Assembly (NCBI RefSeq): GCF_033807575.1
Contig: NC_084708.1
Span: 7,526,501-7,590,500, forward strand
Source of the DNA: Cydia pomonella
Lineage: Eukaryota > Arthropoda > Insecta > Lepidoptera > Tortricidae
Direction of reading: 5' to 3'
Length of the DNA stretch: 64,000 bases
A program made the translations under genes and the position numbers. Shown here piece after piece: positions 42,201 through 53,500 of this stretch. Positions within the stretch are counted from its first letter, which is position 1; every line of letters begins with the position of its first letter. The notes beneath the pieces were generated by a model, which had not been told where the DNA came from, did no database searches, and saw only the letters and a program-made list of their open reading frames with translations.

Positions 42201-45200
42201 TTTGCTCGGTTATAACTATTTATTGTAATATGGTGGTGATAATCTTAAATACATTTTTTTTACTAAATTAAACTTGTCTAAAACAATACAAATTAAAAAA
42301 TTATATATAAACTTGAACATATAAAAAAAAAACAAAAGTTAGTCACCGGGCGAGATTCGAACCCGTAACACTGGTTTAGCAGTCCGCGTCTTAACCCGCT
42401 GGACCAGACGGACAGTGGCCGGCTACACGAAATTAGCGACCATATTCTGCGTCGAAAGAAAAACGCATGAAAACTCGAAAACACGCGATTTCCCAAACAT
42501 ACGACTAATCTAGATAGATTGTATACCCCCAAAAACCCCCATATACCAAATTTCAGCGAAATCGTTAGAGCCGCTTCCGAGATCACAGAAATATATATAC
42601 ATATATATATACAAGAATTGCTCGTTTAAAGGTATAAGATTTGCTGTGAAATATTTATCTAAAGTGATTTTTAATAAAAAGACAGGTTAAGAACGCTTAC
42701 CTTATTTGACTTAAGTATTTCTAATGCTAAAAAAAAACGAACTATAGGTTGCTGCAATTGTTCCTATACAGTGGCAGCGATAACTGATGCGTGACGTGTA
42801 TGACACGTCGGCCTAAGAAAACTGTTTTCATGGTGGGTAGCGATGTGGGTCATTCCATATAAGTAGGTAGTTTCCTACGTGAGGTTTAAACAAAACAAAA
42901 CATTGGAATAAACCTTTGTGATTGATATAGGTATACCAATTTATGTAAATCGCCGTTTTATCTTTTAGTACAGCCACGGACTTATATATATACCCTAATA
43001 TGTTGTATGTATGTATAGATAGCTACTAGCTATCTAACTGGTGGTTCCAATATAAGATGTGAAGTAAAATGGTATATCTACTCGTATACCTGTTGACGAC
43101 CAAAACAATTTAAAAAAACAAATAGTTTAAGTAAGAAATCCACAACGCAGGCTTCGTCAGGTGCAACATGTTACGTCCCAAACATACCAATAATAATATC
43201 CACATAAGGCTTCGTCATTTTTTTTAACTGGTGGTTTGATTTTGAAAGGATTTTAAAATCCGTGACTGTATACACTCAACATGTTACTATACCGACTTAC
43301 GTAACTTATAACAGCTATTAGGTGGACCCACACAGAGCGCGCCGGCTCGGCCGAGGCACGTCTACACTGGCCGTTTTGTGCGCGAGAAAATTGCCTCGCG
43401 CATATGCTCGCTCTGTGTAGACCCGCCTATTGAATATCAAACACCCTCCTGCCCCCAGCTACATCAACAATACACAACAAACACCAGCAGCGAGGTGTGT
43501 TCTTCTAGAAGGTAGAAAATGACGAGCTGCGAGAACGGTAAGCTGGATCACACTCACCTCAATGACCGCGCTGACGCCAGAAATTATGAATGGATTCATT
43601 CATTATAATGAATGAATTCATAATTTCTCCATGCAATTTCGCAGCTCACTGTACATCCAGCAAGTAGAACGTGACAAGCATTGAGAACGCGCGCCTTAGT
43701 ACAGCTCACAGCGAGCTGGATGAGACTCACCTCAATAACCGCGCTGACGCCAGCCGGCACCAGCACCAGAAGCGACGTGTGCTCGTCCAGAAGATAGAAG
43801 AAGATGACCAGCTGTGAGAACGCGCGCCATAGCACGGTGCGGGCTGAGAGCCCGCCCAAGGAGCGCTTGCTTCGCCAGAATGACACATCGTTCTTGAATG
43901 ACAGGAAGTCGAACAACAACTGCGAGGAAACGTTCTCAGTTAGTTATTGAAATTATGTCAATTTCCAAGGGAATGGCAAAGATCATGGAGTACAAGATAT
44001 ATAAATACAAATACGTTTATTTCATTACTTTTTGCAGCAGTTCATAGGTATAAAGGTTAGGTAGGTAAGTAGTCAATTTTAGGTACAAAGGAGTGGGTGA
44101 GGTATATACATCATATACATATGATGGGTGTACACAAAAACATCTAAAACAGCATGTCAAAGTCAAAGAGGAAATCTTTTTTTTGCATGCATGTAGGTAT
44201 CGAGTGTAATTTGGAGTGTCGGTTAAAATGCCTTTATAATTAAAAGAAAAAAAATTGTCTAAAATTTTAGGAGAAGCGTATGTATCACATGTGGTGAAAA
44301 GTAAGTATATCAAGGTAATAAAGATGAATAATTGATGTAGTTTTTCACCTTTATGAATAGATAATTAACCGTGACTAATAAAATGACGTCAATTAAGTTA
44401 TTTGATTAACTGATCCACATATTTTGAAATAAACACATGTTATGTTTGTATATTATTTAGTGACATTAAGTGGCATCTAGATATACATAAGATAGTAAAA
44501 CTGTTTTAAATAATAGTGACAATGTACTTACATGACAACTAGCAATCAAAAGTGTTGCAGACAGCAGGTACAGGTTGGTATCAGCAAAGATCCCCTTAAC
44601 ATCGTCAACATCTTTGTCGCTAAATCCCAGGTTATGTAGTTGGTCTAAAGCCAAGCGGACATGTAGGGCTAAACGTAAGGACCCATATGAGGATGGTGAC
44701 ACGGTGACAGTTATGTTCACTTCAGAACTGCTGCTGTTTAATGGCTGAAGGTTTGACAGTCGAGATTTCAGAACATTGTGCTGAATAATCGGCAAGAACT
44801 TACGGTTGCGTAATCTGAAAGAAATGTGAAGTTAACATGGTTGATGATAGAATGATATTTCACACCTGTTAAAAGGTGCATTGGGAAGTGAGGTAATAAT
44901 AAAAATGTCAAATATCTGCTGAACCAGAATACTTTAGCAACACTTAAGCTACTGCAACACATGGCATCTTGCTTACAACAGTGAGCATGCAGCCACAGCT
45001 AGAATAGAGTGCTTCTAGGTTAGTTATAATTAACAATTTTCAATATTACCCCGCTTTCATTACTCCTAATGCACCGTGTATAAGCTAACCTTTACCATGT
45101 TGATAATTTTGGACATAATTTACATTTCTGATGGGTTTTAAGTCACGTCATTACTAAATACCACTTACCTTATGTAAGAGTACAATTCCCCAGGTATTTT

Positions 45201-46675
45201 GTTAGCTGGAAGGTTTAAATTGTCTGTTAAAACAGACAGAGGAACTATGGTGTTTATATGAGCTATGGGCTTTACATTTTGAACCTTTGGTTTTTTCTCT
45301 TCGGTCTGAAAATGGAAAAATAATTAGTATATTTTACACAAGCAAATGTCTAAAAGATATTTTTAAATGTATACAAACATACTTTAACTTGTTTGTTCAA
45401 GCAAAACTACAAAACTTACAGTGAGGTCACTGGCCAAACTACCAAGTTGCAAAGTCTCATCATTTGAAGATTTTATTGAAATAGGTTATAGAAATATAAA
45501 CAAAATTTATTGTTGTCTGGGTACCCACAACGCAAGCCTTCTTGAGCTTAATGTGGGGCTTAGTCAATTTGTGTGTGTCCATATATTTATTTATTTAGCA
45601 CAAAAAAGTTAAGGTTAAGTTTAAGGTTAATGGTTCTAATCTGGGAAAACTACAAAAAGAAGGTTAAAGGTTATATTCATCACAATGAAAATTATCAAAT
45701 TAAGGGTGACTTAAGTCTATGTTTAGCCTTTAAAGAAAGCTGTATACTTAAGTCTCTTACATTTTTATTTAATAAATTAAATGTAGCTGCCTGTGGCTCA
45801 ATAAATGTGATAAGTGGCAAGGTATGCAATGTTTCTGTTCTAAGGATTTCATCAAACTGCTTGTACAACCGGTCTTCATCAAGGAGAACCGCATGCATGA
45901 ACAGTGTGCCATTATTGCGGGTTCTGCGAGGAATTTTCAATGTGACATCTCTGAAAAAAAAAAACATGATTTTTAATTAATAGAGGGCAGATATCCTAAT
46001 TTCCATTAAAATTTTGTAAAACTTTCTGAAAGTAGTTTTTTTATAGGTTCTAGCAGAATATGCAAAACTTTATTGGTTGTTAGTAAGTAAATATTCTTTA
46101 TTGCACCAACATTTATACATTTTATATACATGTAAAACTACAAATACTAATAAGCTATAATCTTGTCAATTTATGTACAACTGATGTACAATATTTGTTC
46201 CTTCATCCATAAACATTTGTTTACAAAATTATTGACAGCAAAAACTCACTAAATACTATAAAATAATTAAACAAAAATCAATCTTATTGGAGTTGTACTA
46301 TTCATTATGGCTATGAACTTGTGGTGGAACGACTTGGTGTGACGACTTATAAGGTTTTTCTAATCTAAGGTTAACAACAAACGAATAACGACATTTAGAC
46401 ACTCACATAGAAGCCGGATTCCGGTAGTCGAAATTCACCGAAGTATGCACCTTTGTCACCGCTTCTGAGGCGGGATCACCCTCGTGCGGATATTCTCTAA
46501 CAGAGGTATAAAGAACTAAATGCTGGACTGGATTTGAAGCTAAATAGGAACTAAAACATCGTTCGCCACGACTACATTCCGGCGGGATGAATATTTCGGC
46601 TAGAGTCCATATCGTATTAATAACATATCCAGCAAATATTAAAGTTAATATTAAACTAAGTGAGATGTATTTCAT
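36224..46675 (-). CDS. CLPTM1L: CLPTM1L (cleft lip and palate transmembrane 1-like, CRR9), 8 exons
   Basis: This is a multipass membrane protein of the ER and cell surface in the CLPTM1 family, with lipid-scramblase and survival-related roles reported in vertebrates. Exons: 46675-46407, 45950-45761, 45305-45169, 44814-44532, 43919-43731, 39856-39657, 38199-37948, 36317-36224. Phases agree at every junction and total 537 residues plus TAA, against 538 in the human protein. Start MKYISLSLILT gives a hydrophobic N-terminus like the family; an upstream in-frame Met at 46708 would add 11 residues. Family signatures are RRTRNNGTLF (exon 2), DDVKGIFADTNLYLL (exon 4), LLFDFLSFKNDVSFW and DEHTSLLVLVPAG (exon 5), YLSMLLYPLC (exon 6), and VNGVYAFGFLFMLPQ with FIDDVFAFIITMP (exon 7). 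The C-terminus is charged. Exons 5, 6 and 7 each have diverged partial copies in the downstream intron. Confidence 0.96.
36960..37947 (-). repeat. Tandem array of CLPTM1L exon-7 3' parts with splice donors
   Basis: Three extra copies of the exon-7 tail plus donor and intron start follow the real exon, with a unit of about 194 bp. The oldest copy begins near 36965, and donors read gatg|gtaagt at about 36966, 37132 and 37748. Copies keep codons for NTFIDDVFAFIITMPTA, but a 4-base insertion at the former MYKAF codons shifts the frame, and no acceptor precedes them. One copy is split by a LINE insertion at 37168-37576. Confidence 0.88.
37168..37576 (+). mobile_element. 5'-truncated non-LTR retrotransposon with poly-A tail and 13-bp TSD
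   Basis: A GC-rich segment of about 410 bp ends in a run of roughly 17 A residues. It is bounded on both sides by aggaacaccaagt (37155-37167 and 37577-37589), a target-site duplication inside a copied exon-7 tail. This is the classic signature of target-primed reverse transcription. The element lacks coding sequence, so its clade cannot be given. Confidence 0.88.
39480..39656 (-). repeat. Duplicated 3' part of CLPTM1L exon 6 with splice donor
   Basis: A tandem copy, offset by about 115 bp, repeats codons KYLSMLLYPLCL to YEPHKR and the donor (ag|gtgagt near 39541). Further down, 39481-39531 repeats the mid-exon region (ggcggtgctgcgctcg-like). Reading frame and donor are intact over the copied tail, but no acceptor is visible. 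Confidence 0.85.
39944..41179 (+). mobile_element. Mariner element (irritans-like), 1,236 bp, flanked by TA
   Basis: Terminal inverted repeats cgagggcggtttgagaagtc and gacttatcaaaccaccctcg bound the element, each with TA outside (39942-39943 and 41180-41181). It lies in intron 5 of CLPTM1L in the opposite orientation to the gene. Confidence 0.93.
40113..41116 (+). pseudogene. Mariner transposase pseudogene
   Basis: Recognisable from FRVLIKHYFLRGITIKE to LKGDYVEK. The three catalytic acidic sites of the DD34D triad are present: TVDETWIHHYTPE, FHHDNAPAHSS and YSPDLAPCDFFLFP. The gene is dead. The initiator ATG is lost (TGG near 40110), about 25 codons are missing just before FLRRFVTVDE, and frameshifts occur near 40640, 40903 and 41030. 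Confidence 0.92.
41307..41970. repeat. Direct duplication of about 75 bp plus two inverted-repeat MITE copies
   Basis: tactattacttattctgtga with cgctacaaagg occurs at 41307 and again at 41550. cctacagcgaaaaccgaaat occurs at 41620 and 41850, each paired downstream with gaacttcgattttcgcggtt-like sequence in inverted orientation. The repeat blocks are interleaved, suggesting a segmental duplication carrying a MITE. Confidence 0.65.
42187..42650 (-). mobile_element. tRNA-derived SINE-like element
   Basis: On the minus strand 42412-42345 resembles a tRNA gene body: gtccagcgggttaagac (A-box region), gactgctaaac (anticodon-loop-like) and cgggttcgaatctcgcc (B-box). The tail includes aatttcagcgaaatcgttag and a TA-repeat, then caagaattgctcgtttaaag. 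The acceptor stem is not complementary, so it is not a tRNA gene. Confidence 0.65.
43319..43429. mobile_element. Palindromic MITE (taggtggac ends)
   Basis: taggtggacccacacagagc is mirrored by gctctgtgtagacccgccta. The centre carries gccgaggcacg. Confidence 0.7.
43484..43730 (-). repeat. Fragmented copies of CLPTM1L exon 5 with splice donor, interrupted by a palindrome
   Basis: 43484-43535 matches exon sequence 43755-43830 (caccagcag-cga-gtgtgt-ct and agctg-gagaacg). 43536-43580 matches the exon end plus donor (cactcacctcaat-accgcgc, that is gag|gtgagt on the minus strand). 43676-43710 repeats the gagaacgcgcgcc-tag part again. A 47-bp palindrome at 43581-43627 (aaattatgaatgg ends) and its flank to about 43655 separate the pieces. 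That palindrome flank recurs at 48193-48245, so it belongs to a mobile element. Confidence 0.75.
46081..46210 (-). mobile_element. LINE 3' tail, minus orientation
   Basis: aatattctttattgcaccaa followed by atacatttt is the reverse complement of a polyadenylated LINE-type tail. It sits in intron 1 of CLPTM1L. Confidence 0.45.
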
Positions 46676-47348
46676 CACGAAATAATTTATAAAACTAATA
46701 CTATACAATTGAATTTAAGCAGCCTCTCTTTTTCAATCTGTATGGATTTGTCAAGATAAATTGAAAAAAATTGACATTATTGACCAGTGTTGCCAGCGCA
46801 TATATCCAATTTCGTCGGACGGTGTGTAATCTGAAAAGGGACGGTTTTTATGACAACGGGACGAAAACGAACTCGGAATATTTTATCATAGTTAGTGTAT
46901 CTGCGTTTAATACAATATATGCAGAGATGTGACTTATCTAAAATAAAAGTATCTAAGATACAGATACAAGATACAAAATACGTATTTTCATCTTGTATTT
47001 GAAATACTTTTTTTAATACTTTTGAAAATATCTTGTATCTTGTATTTAGATACTTTCTATTCGTATCTTAAAAAATGCTGTGCCTACTAGTATTAGTTGA
47101 ATATGTACCTACCTCAAATTGACCTGTAAAACATTTACCTTTATCAATAAATTTCTTGTATTTAGCAGTGTGTTCGTGTTACAGCTTTACATTTCTACCT
47201 ACTTTGAAACTTATAACCATCTTTTAATGTGAACCGCGAAAATAAATCGAAGTTCACTTATTACCGTCTCGTTCACCTAAATAGATATTATATAAAGGGA
47301 GAGCGAAAGAGTCTGCACGTCACAGTGGCAAGACGTGGCTTTCTATTA

Positions 47349-47612
47349 AAAAACCGGGCAAGTGCGAGTCAGACTCGCGCACGAAGGGTTCCGTACCATT
47401 ATTTATAAAAACGGCAAAAAAATTATGTTTGTAGTATGGAAGGTGAGCCCCCCTTAAATATTCATTTTATTCTGTTTTTAGTATTTGTTGTTATAGCGGC
47501 AACAGAAATACATAATCTGTGAAAATTTCAACTGTCTAGCTATCATGGTTCATGAGATACAGCCTGGTGACAGACGGACGGACGAACGGACGGAACGTAT
47601 TTTCCAAAACGT
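47349..47612 (+). repeat. Lepidopteran dispersed repeat, copy 3
   Basis: aaaaccgggcaagtgcgagt to cagacggacggacgaacgga. Same family as 1508 and 30977, nested inside the composite at 46787-49143, with no 5S-like block. Confidence 0.7.
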
Positions 47613-47624
47613 ATCGGTTTTTAG

Positions 47625-47745
47625 GGAACCGTAAAGTTTCGCCATGTACCTACGTTTGTTTGTACGTCTGTCTATCCGAGGCTATGCTCCGTGATTGTTA
47701 GTGCTAAAAATCGCCAATTTGGCATGAATATAAAAATCAATCGTG
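47625..47745 (+). repeat. Dispersed repeat related to 31305-31500
   Basis: gaaccgtaaagtttcgccat, then gtctgtctatccgaggctat. As at 31305, it immediately follows a copy of the aaccggccaagtgcgag repeat. Confidence 0.5.
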
Positions 47746-47789
47746 ACGACAAAAAATAGTAAAACACATATTAAAAACTAATATTTTTA

Positions 47790-47965
47790 GGGTAGAGTTA
47801 GACCAAGCTAAGTTTGCAGCGATTTTGATAGCCCAGACGGTGCAAGTGTTATTTTAAACATCAAACTTCTATAAGATTATGACGTTTTAAAAAAAACACT
47901 TGCACTGCACCGTCTAGGCTATCAGAATCACTGCCAACATAGGTAGCTTGGTCTAATTCTACCTC
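47790..47965. mobile_element. 176-bp palindromic MITE (gggtagagttagacc ends)
   Basis: gggtagagttagaccaagct is mirrored by agcttggtctaattctacct. The inner arms contain gatagcccagacggtgcaag and gcaccgtctaggctatc. It is nested in the composite at 46787-49143. Confidence 0.8.
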
Positions 47966-48439
47966 CCGTACACGTAGTTGACGTAATGGGGGTACAAACT
48001 TTTTTCGCTTCAACCCTATGGTATGTGTCGTTGGATAGGTCTTCCAAAACAAAGAAAGGTTTTTGACAAACATTTTTTTTATAAATATTTTCGGAAACAA
48101 TCGCACCGGTAGTAAAAAATATGTGTCCCTCTGACTTTTAAACCATTGCTTGTTGTGCATCATCAGCCGCAAAGTGCATGGCGACCTTATCAATGAATTC
48201 ATTCATAATTTCTACATGCAATTTCGCATCTCACTGCTGTACATGATACCTAATACCTACTTAGCCCCCGTTCAAGTCCGCCTATTGTGACAAGTGGATA
48301 ATTACGTAAACGGAACCCTACACTGAGCATGGCCCGACATGCTTTTGGCTGGTTTTTTAATAACAAATTCGGATGATGAAGACTGAAGTCGTCCTATCGT
48401 CTATCCACAAAAAAGTCGAGATCTAAATGCCTAGTTAGT

Positions 48440-48765
48440 CAAATGCTTTATTAGAACAATCGGAATACAACAAAACTCGAAATTTCGCAAAGATATCTTG
48501 GACATTTTTGTGTAGAATTTAATAAGCTTTAATGTTGTTTCTCAACATATTTTCCTAAATAACGTAGGTCGTAGATTGTGAGTAAAACGCGAATTTCTCC
48601 AGGATGGTACACATTTTCCAAGATGGCTGCGATTCCTCGAGGTCCCCAAATGTCAAATGGTATGGACATGAATAAGGGGCCTTTAATTTACATACATACC
48701 AAATTTCAGGACTCTCCAAGAAATTTCGAGAGTTGTTCTATTCCGATTGTGCTAAGAAACTAAGA
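48440..48765. mobile_element. Nested MITE with acaatcggaata TIRs
   Basis: gaacaatcggaatacaacaa with aactcgaaatttc is mirrored by gaaatttcgagagttgttct with attccgattgt. It is nested in the composite at 46787-49143. Confidence 0.6.
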
Positions 48766-49679
48766 AAAACGTTTTGCATTGTAGGTATTAAGGTAAATAA
48801 ACATTAAAACAAATAAAACTGAGTTTTGTATCAAAAAGTATCTTATCATAAAAAAGTATTTAGAAGATACGTATCTTGTATCTAGTATTTCAAATACCTT
48901 TTTCAAAGTTATCTTGTATCTGATATCTTAGATACTTGACTACCTAGCATCCTGTATTTTAGATACTTTTTATAGGGTATCCTGTACATCTCTGAATATA
49001 TGTTTAAAACAAATGTGTAAAGTGTGCAAGGCACTTGATGCCCGAAAAGGGACGGTAGCTTGGAAGGGACGGGAAAGGGACGGTGTGGCATTAAAAGGGA
49101 CGGAAAACCGTCCCTTTTAGGACGATCTGGCAACGCTGTTATTGACGATTCAGACTTCAGTTGACGTTGGTTGACAGCATTAGTTTGACATTTGGGGTAC
49201 GTTCGTATATTAATAAAATAATGTTAAGTTATATTTTCCATAATTTAGCATTTATAGTCTGGCAAACCCAATTTGTTAGTAAATAAGAAGAAAAGAAAAC
49301 TATACTCATCCCTTTTTTGGGTGCTAATACTAGCGTAAGATAAAGACAGTATGATTCTCTCTATCTATGTTTGAAATGAGAGATTTCCTTGCAAACCTAA
49401 AGAAAATTTATAAAATATTACTGGAGACTGATATTTTTGGTAAAATTATAGTATAGTAGTTTTTAAAATAGCAATGGAGGAGAATTTGATAACTGCACGT
49501 TTATATACCATCAGATTTTGTTCTCAGTCTGAAATAATAACGCTCAATTTATTTATTTTTAATAAAACTATCATCACAAAATTGAAGTAGCCCTATTATT
49601 ATTATTATATAGCCATTTGTTCTGAACATGTTTGTTGTTTTTGATAGTAAATTAGTCTTGAATAGTCATATGAAGTCTC

Positions 49680-49790
49680 TTAGTTCAGTGTGCCTGTTGG
49701 CAAAGGCCTCCTCCAACTCCTTCCAATATCTCCTCTCTCTTGCTACCCTTGTCCGGAGTGGACCCACTCCACTGTAAGTATAATTTCATC
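49680..49790 (-). mobile_element. RTE-type LINE fragment, antisense
   Basis: ttggcaaaggcctcctccaa matches the reverse complement of the conserved RTE 3'-end segment (GGAGGCCTTTGCC). It is short and degenerate. Confidence 0.5.
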
Positions 49791-50217
49791 TTCACTTCAC
49801 ATCGTGTTAATTGAGGGTCTTGCGATCTTGACCCATCTGTAGCCCTATTACAAGTTCAAAAATTTCCAAGAAATAGTTATAGAACCGGGAGACCTGAAAA
49901 ACTAAATGTTTATAAGTACCTTCTTTATCGCTTGAATACGCAAGAAGGATAGAGAGGCAGGTAACGAAATTTCATTTTTTGCGGTAGGCTCTCATGTCGA
50001 GTGTTATAATAAAAACCAAGCGCTCTCGTAAAACCATTATAAATACGATATTTTTTGCTTTATAATTTCAATATTGTAGCTTTGTCATTAATACATTATA
50101 ATATGGATTATATATCACTAAAGATATACTATATTTTTGAATTACCGTTGTAGATGGTACACTGATCACATCCTTATTGTGTTTTGGTGACAAGCAACAC
50201 TTAACTCTTGTCTGTGC

Positions 50218-50290
50218 ATGGACGACAAACGTAGGAACGTAATAAATCGGTGTCTCCTAGGAAATATTATTGATGTCTTAGAAACTTCAG
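50218..50290 (+). other. Candidate 5' leader exon with a 32-codon upstream ORF
   Basis: An ATG at 50218 opens MDDKRRNVINRCLLGNIIDV and continues to a donor (ttcag|gtaaac at 50291). A strong acceptor (tttatattttcag) ends at 50443, giving a 153-bp intron. Splicing adds codons RALYSLC and a TGA at 50467-50469, so the frame ends 86 bp before the main ATG. I infer a 5' UTR exon of the large gene carrying an upstream ORF. A separate micropeptide gene is possible. Confidence 0.5.
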
Positions 50291-50555
50291 GTAAACTAAA
50301 CGAGTACTGCAGCCTTTTCATTGTAAAATTGTGCTTTAATTATTTATTGAATCCAAATATACAAAGGGTATGTGGCACTGTGTTTTGACAGTTGCCAAAG
50401 TAGTTATCTGTGATATTGATTGGTATTTTGTTTATATTTTCAGGACGAGCACTATATTCATTATGCTGAGAGTATGAAATAGAAGTAACGACGTGCAATA
50501 AAGTATACGTAAAAGATGTTATCAAGTAAGGTCCATTGTGGAACTCGGGTTGGCC

Positions 50556-53500
50556 ATGGATGCTAAGGACTCGCGGGCTGAGGTAGTGCTGACGGAACGT
50601 AGCAACGATGGCGGCGCTAAGTTCGCGCTCCAGTACGACAGGAGCAAGAGTCACGACGTCGCAGCCAGCGCATTCAAGGGGGACACGGCGGGCGTGCGCC
50701 CGTGCGCCGTCATAGGCCCCGACCGCGTCGTGCCGCCCTCGCGGGACGGCCCCAAGAAGACGCCAACCGAGCCATGGCTTGCCCCCGACCCCATCTACCG
50801 GCGCATGCCTGATTACCCTTACAAGATGCCCGACCACAAGGACCCCACAAGAAACATATCACCACGACAGACATTCCAAGAAAATATGCAGCGCATTATC
50901 ATGCCACCAGGATATAATTCGACTAAACTGCATGAAGATTCCCCGTTTGCATCCAAAAATACAAAGTTAACTGTGCCCACTGAGGTAAAGTATTGTGAAG
51001 TGCCTTATAATATTAATCAAGTAAGTAGTGACCAAAAACATATTAGGACTGCTGATCATAGTGCATCAAATGTAAACCCATTGCTTATGAGAGGAGTTCC
51101 ACATGGGTGGCCTGCCGGTAGTGTACATGTACGCCCATTGAGGACTTATGGTGCTCCGGAAGGGCTGCCATACCCAGATTATGTCAACTGTACTGGTCCG
51201 AGGCCAGTGCTTACTAGGACTCATGAAGAACCACTGTATCCGGATCCCTATTACCATGAGAGCAACATCCGCTTCAAACCCTATCCCAACATTAAAGAGA
51301 GATACCCGCAGGGCAGGTATGAATATCTAGGAAATTATCCAAGTCCTTACCATCCCCCCAATCCCTTTGCTCATAAATATGAATTACCAAAGACAATGCC
51401 GCCTCACTCATATCCTGGCTATCCCCAAGTACCCAAATATACTGAGAGGATACCTGAGCCTCTTATGGATGGTTACCAAAGAGCCCTTAGTCAACAAGGC
51501 AATTATGGTGTTCCCATTCGTAACCCTGTTATTCATTCCTCTTATAGACCTATGCCTGGGAACCATATGCAAAATAAATTGAACCCATACCCACCAGACG
51601 GACAACTTAAACCAGTTCCAAACAAACTGCCTTATGACCCCACAAGTAAGATGTACCTTGATTATGATACCCGTTCAAAGCCCTTGCCTATGCCTGATAA
51701 TTATTATCTTAATGAAGGGCCTAGGCCATATCATGCTAAAAATACTATTGTTGTACCAAATTTTGCTTCTTCAAGCATGCATGGAGTAAATGCTCATCCA
51801 TACTATATTAAAGAAAATATGTCATTGAAAAATTATGAATATCCTCGATATAAAACCATGGACCCATCTATGTTAAATCATTCTCTAACAAAACTACCAC
51901 CGCAGTTTTCCCCCAGTGCCTTAGCAATATCACCAGCAGATTCAAATGCTAGCAATGAAACAGCACTGACTCATGGCACTTCTCAAGATGACTGTGGATA
52001 TGTAAGCCAATCCTCAATGACAAGTGTGAGAAGTATAGAGAGTCTAAACAGAATTCCAATGGATCCTTATGGTAGATATGACTACAGATATGGTCCAATA
52101 GTAAGAGCTTCCCCACCTACCAAACCAGATTCCAGCAGTAACCAAGGGTCAAAATCTAAAAAAGATATAAGACAATTTATATCATCATGGAGTGAAGGAG
52201 ATGATGAAAATGCTGAAAACAGTGCTAAAAGAGATGGTGTTAAGAACATGACTGATGATAAACATACTTTTAGTAAGCAGTATGATAGTGTTAATAATCA
52301 GGAACAACTCTATGTCCTTGGATTAGTCAATGTCCCAAGTGAAGAGCTCAGCAAATATGAACACATTCAAAAAGTATCCAAATTACCCGAAAATATTAAA
52401 GGCTATAACAGTCTTGAATTGCTCAATCAATTTGAAGAAGCCATAGAATCTTCAAATATTACCAGTGTTAAACCACCAAGGACAATACAAATGCCGTTAA
52501 AAAGTGTTCAACACAAACATGAGCCAATACCTCGTGCTTTGTCACCATTGGATGTTGAAGCTAAAATCAGTCAATCTGTTATTCATAAGGAAGTTGGCTG
52601 TAATTTCGAAATTAAGCCATGTAGCCCGAAAATGTTGAATGTCGAGGTGGCTACACCCATGCAGATGCTCAATGAAAGAGTTATTGAAAAAGTAGCTAAT
52701 CCACATAATGTAAAGTCACCTATAATAATACAAGCTGTGGATGACAACTTAGACCACACTTTATTGAATAAAACAATAAAATGTCCGATACCGAACACAG
52801 CATCAAGTTGTAAAATGAACAGTCAACATCTATCTAATTCACCTACTGTTGATCATTTAAAAACAAGTTATACTTTACAAGATTTAGAAAGTAATTCAGG
52901 TGTATGTTTGGCTTCCTTACCCAGACTAGACACAGATATAGAATTGAATTTCCCTGAAGTAAATCAACAATTTATTAACGCAAACAAAACAGATTCGGTT
53001 ATAACTACATCTTTCACAAAAGATCTGCCTTCCTTGGATATTGACCGGTCTGCTATTACCATGACTGAATGTGATATGAATTATCAATATTCGCCTAAAA
53101 TGGAAACTGAAACAGATTTTTCACGATTAAGCAAATACAGAAAATTAAAAAGATGTGTTCTAGATGAGAATGATGAACCAGCAAAAGTTCAAGCTACAAG
53201 AATAGATAGTGTAATTATAAAAAATCCTGATAACACAAGAAGTCTTGAAGAAACCAATGATAATTCTGGGAGCGGTTTAAAAGATGACCTTCAAGAATTT
53301 GCTATGAACTTAGTGTCTCAAACTAAAAATACAAAACAACAAAATGATGTGGATAAAATGTTTGACCCTTCCACCAACTCCACTATCACCGGTAGATATG
53401 ATGATGTTAAAACTAATTTACCCAGCACTTTTATGCATCAATCAAGTAATTTATCAAACAGACATTTTAACGAGAATGAAGAGATCAGCTGTAATAATGC

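Larger units (their letters stand above)
46787..49143. mobile_element. 2.36-kb nested DNA-transposon composite upstream of CLPTM1L
   Basis: The outer inverted repeats pair accagtgttgccagcgc and aaagggacggt at the left with accgtcccttttagg and tctggcaacgctgtta at the right. A second inverted pair lies inside: cagagatgtgacttatc with aaagtatctaagatac (46920) against agatactttttataggg and gtacatctctga (48995). The interior contains further repeats but no transposase gene. It begins about 110 bp upstream of the CLPTM1L start codon and may affect the promoter. Confidence 0.65.

Noticed and set aside
42345..42412. Functional tRNA gene (minus strand)
   Set aside because: A- and B-box motifs are present but the acceptor stem does not pair and a SINE tail follows.
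50340..50837. 165-codon minus-strand frame over the start of the large gene
   Set aside because: It is a shadow of the plus-strand coding exon, with no splice signals or homology.
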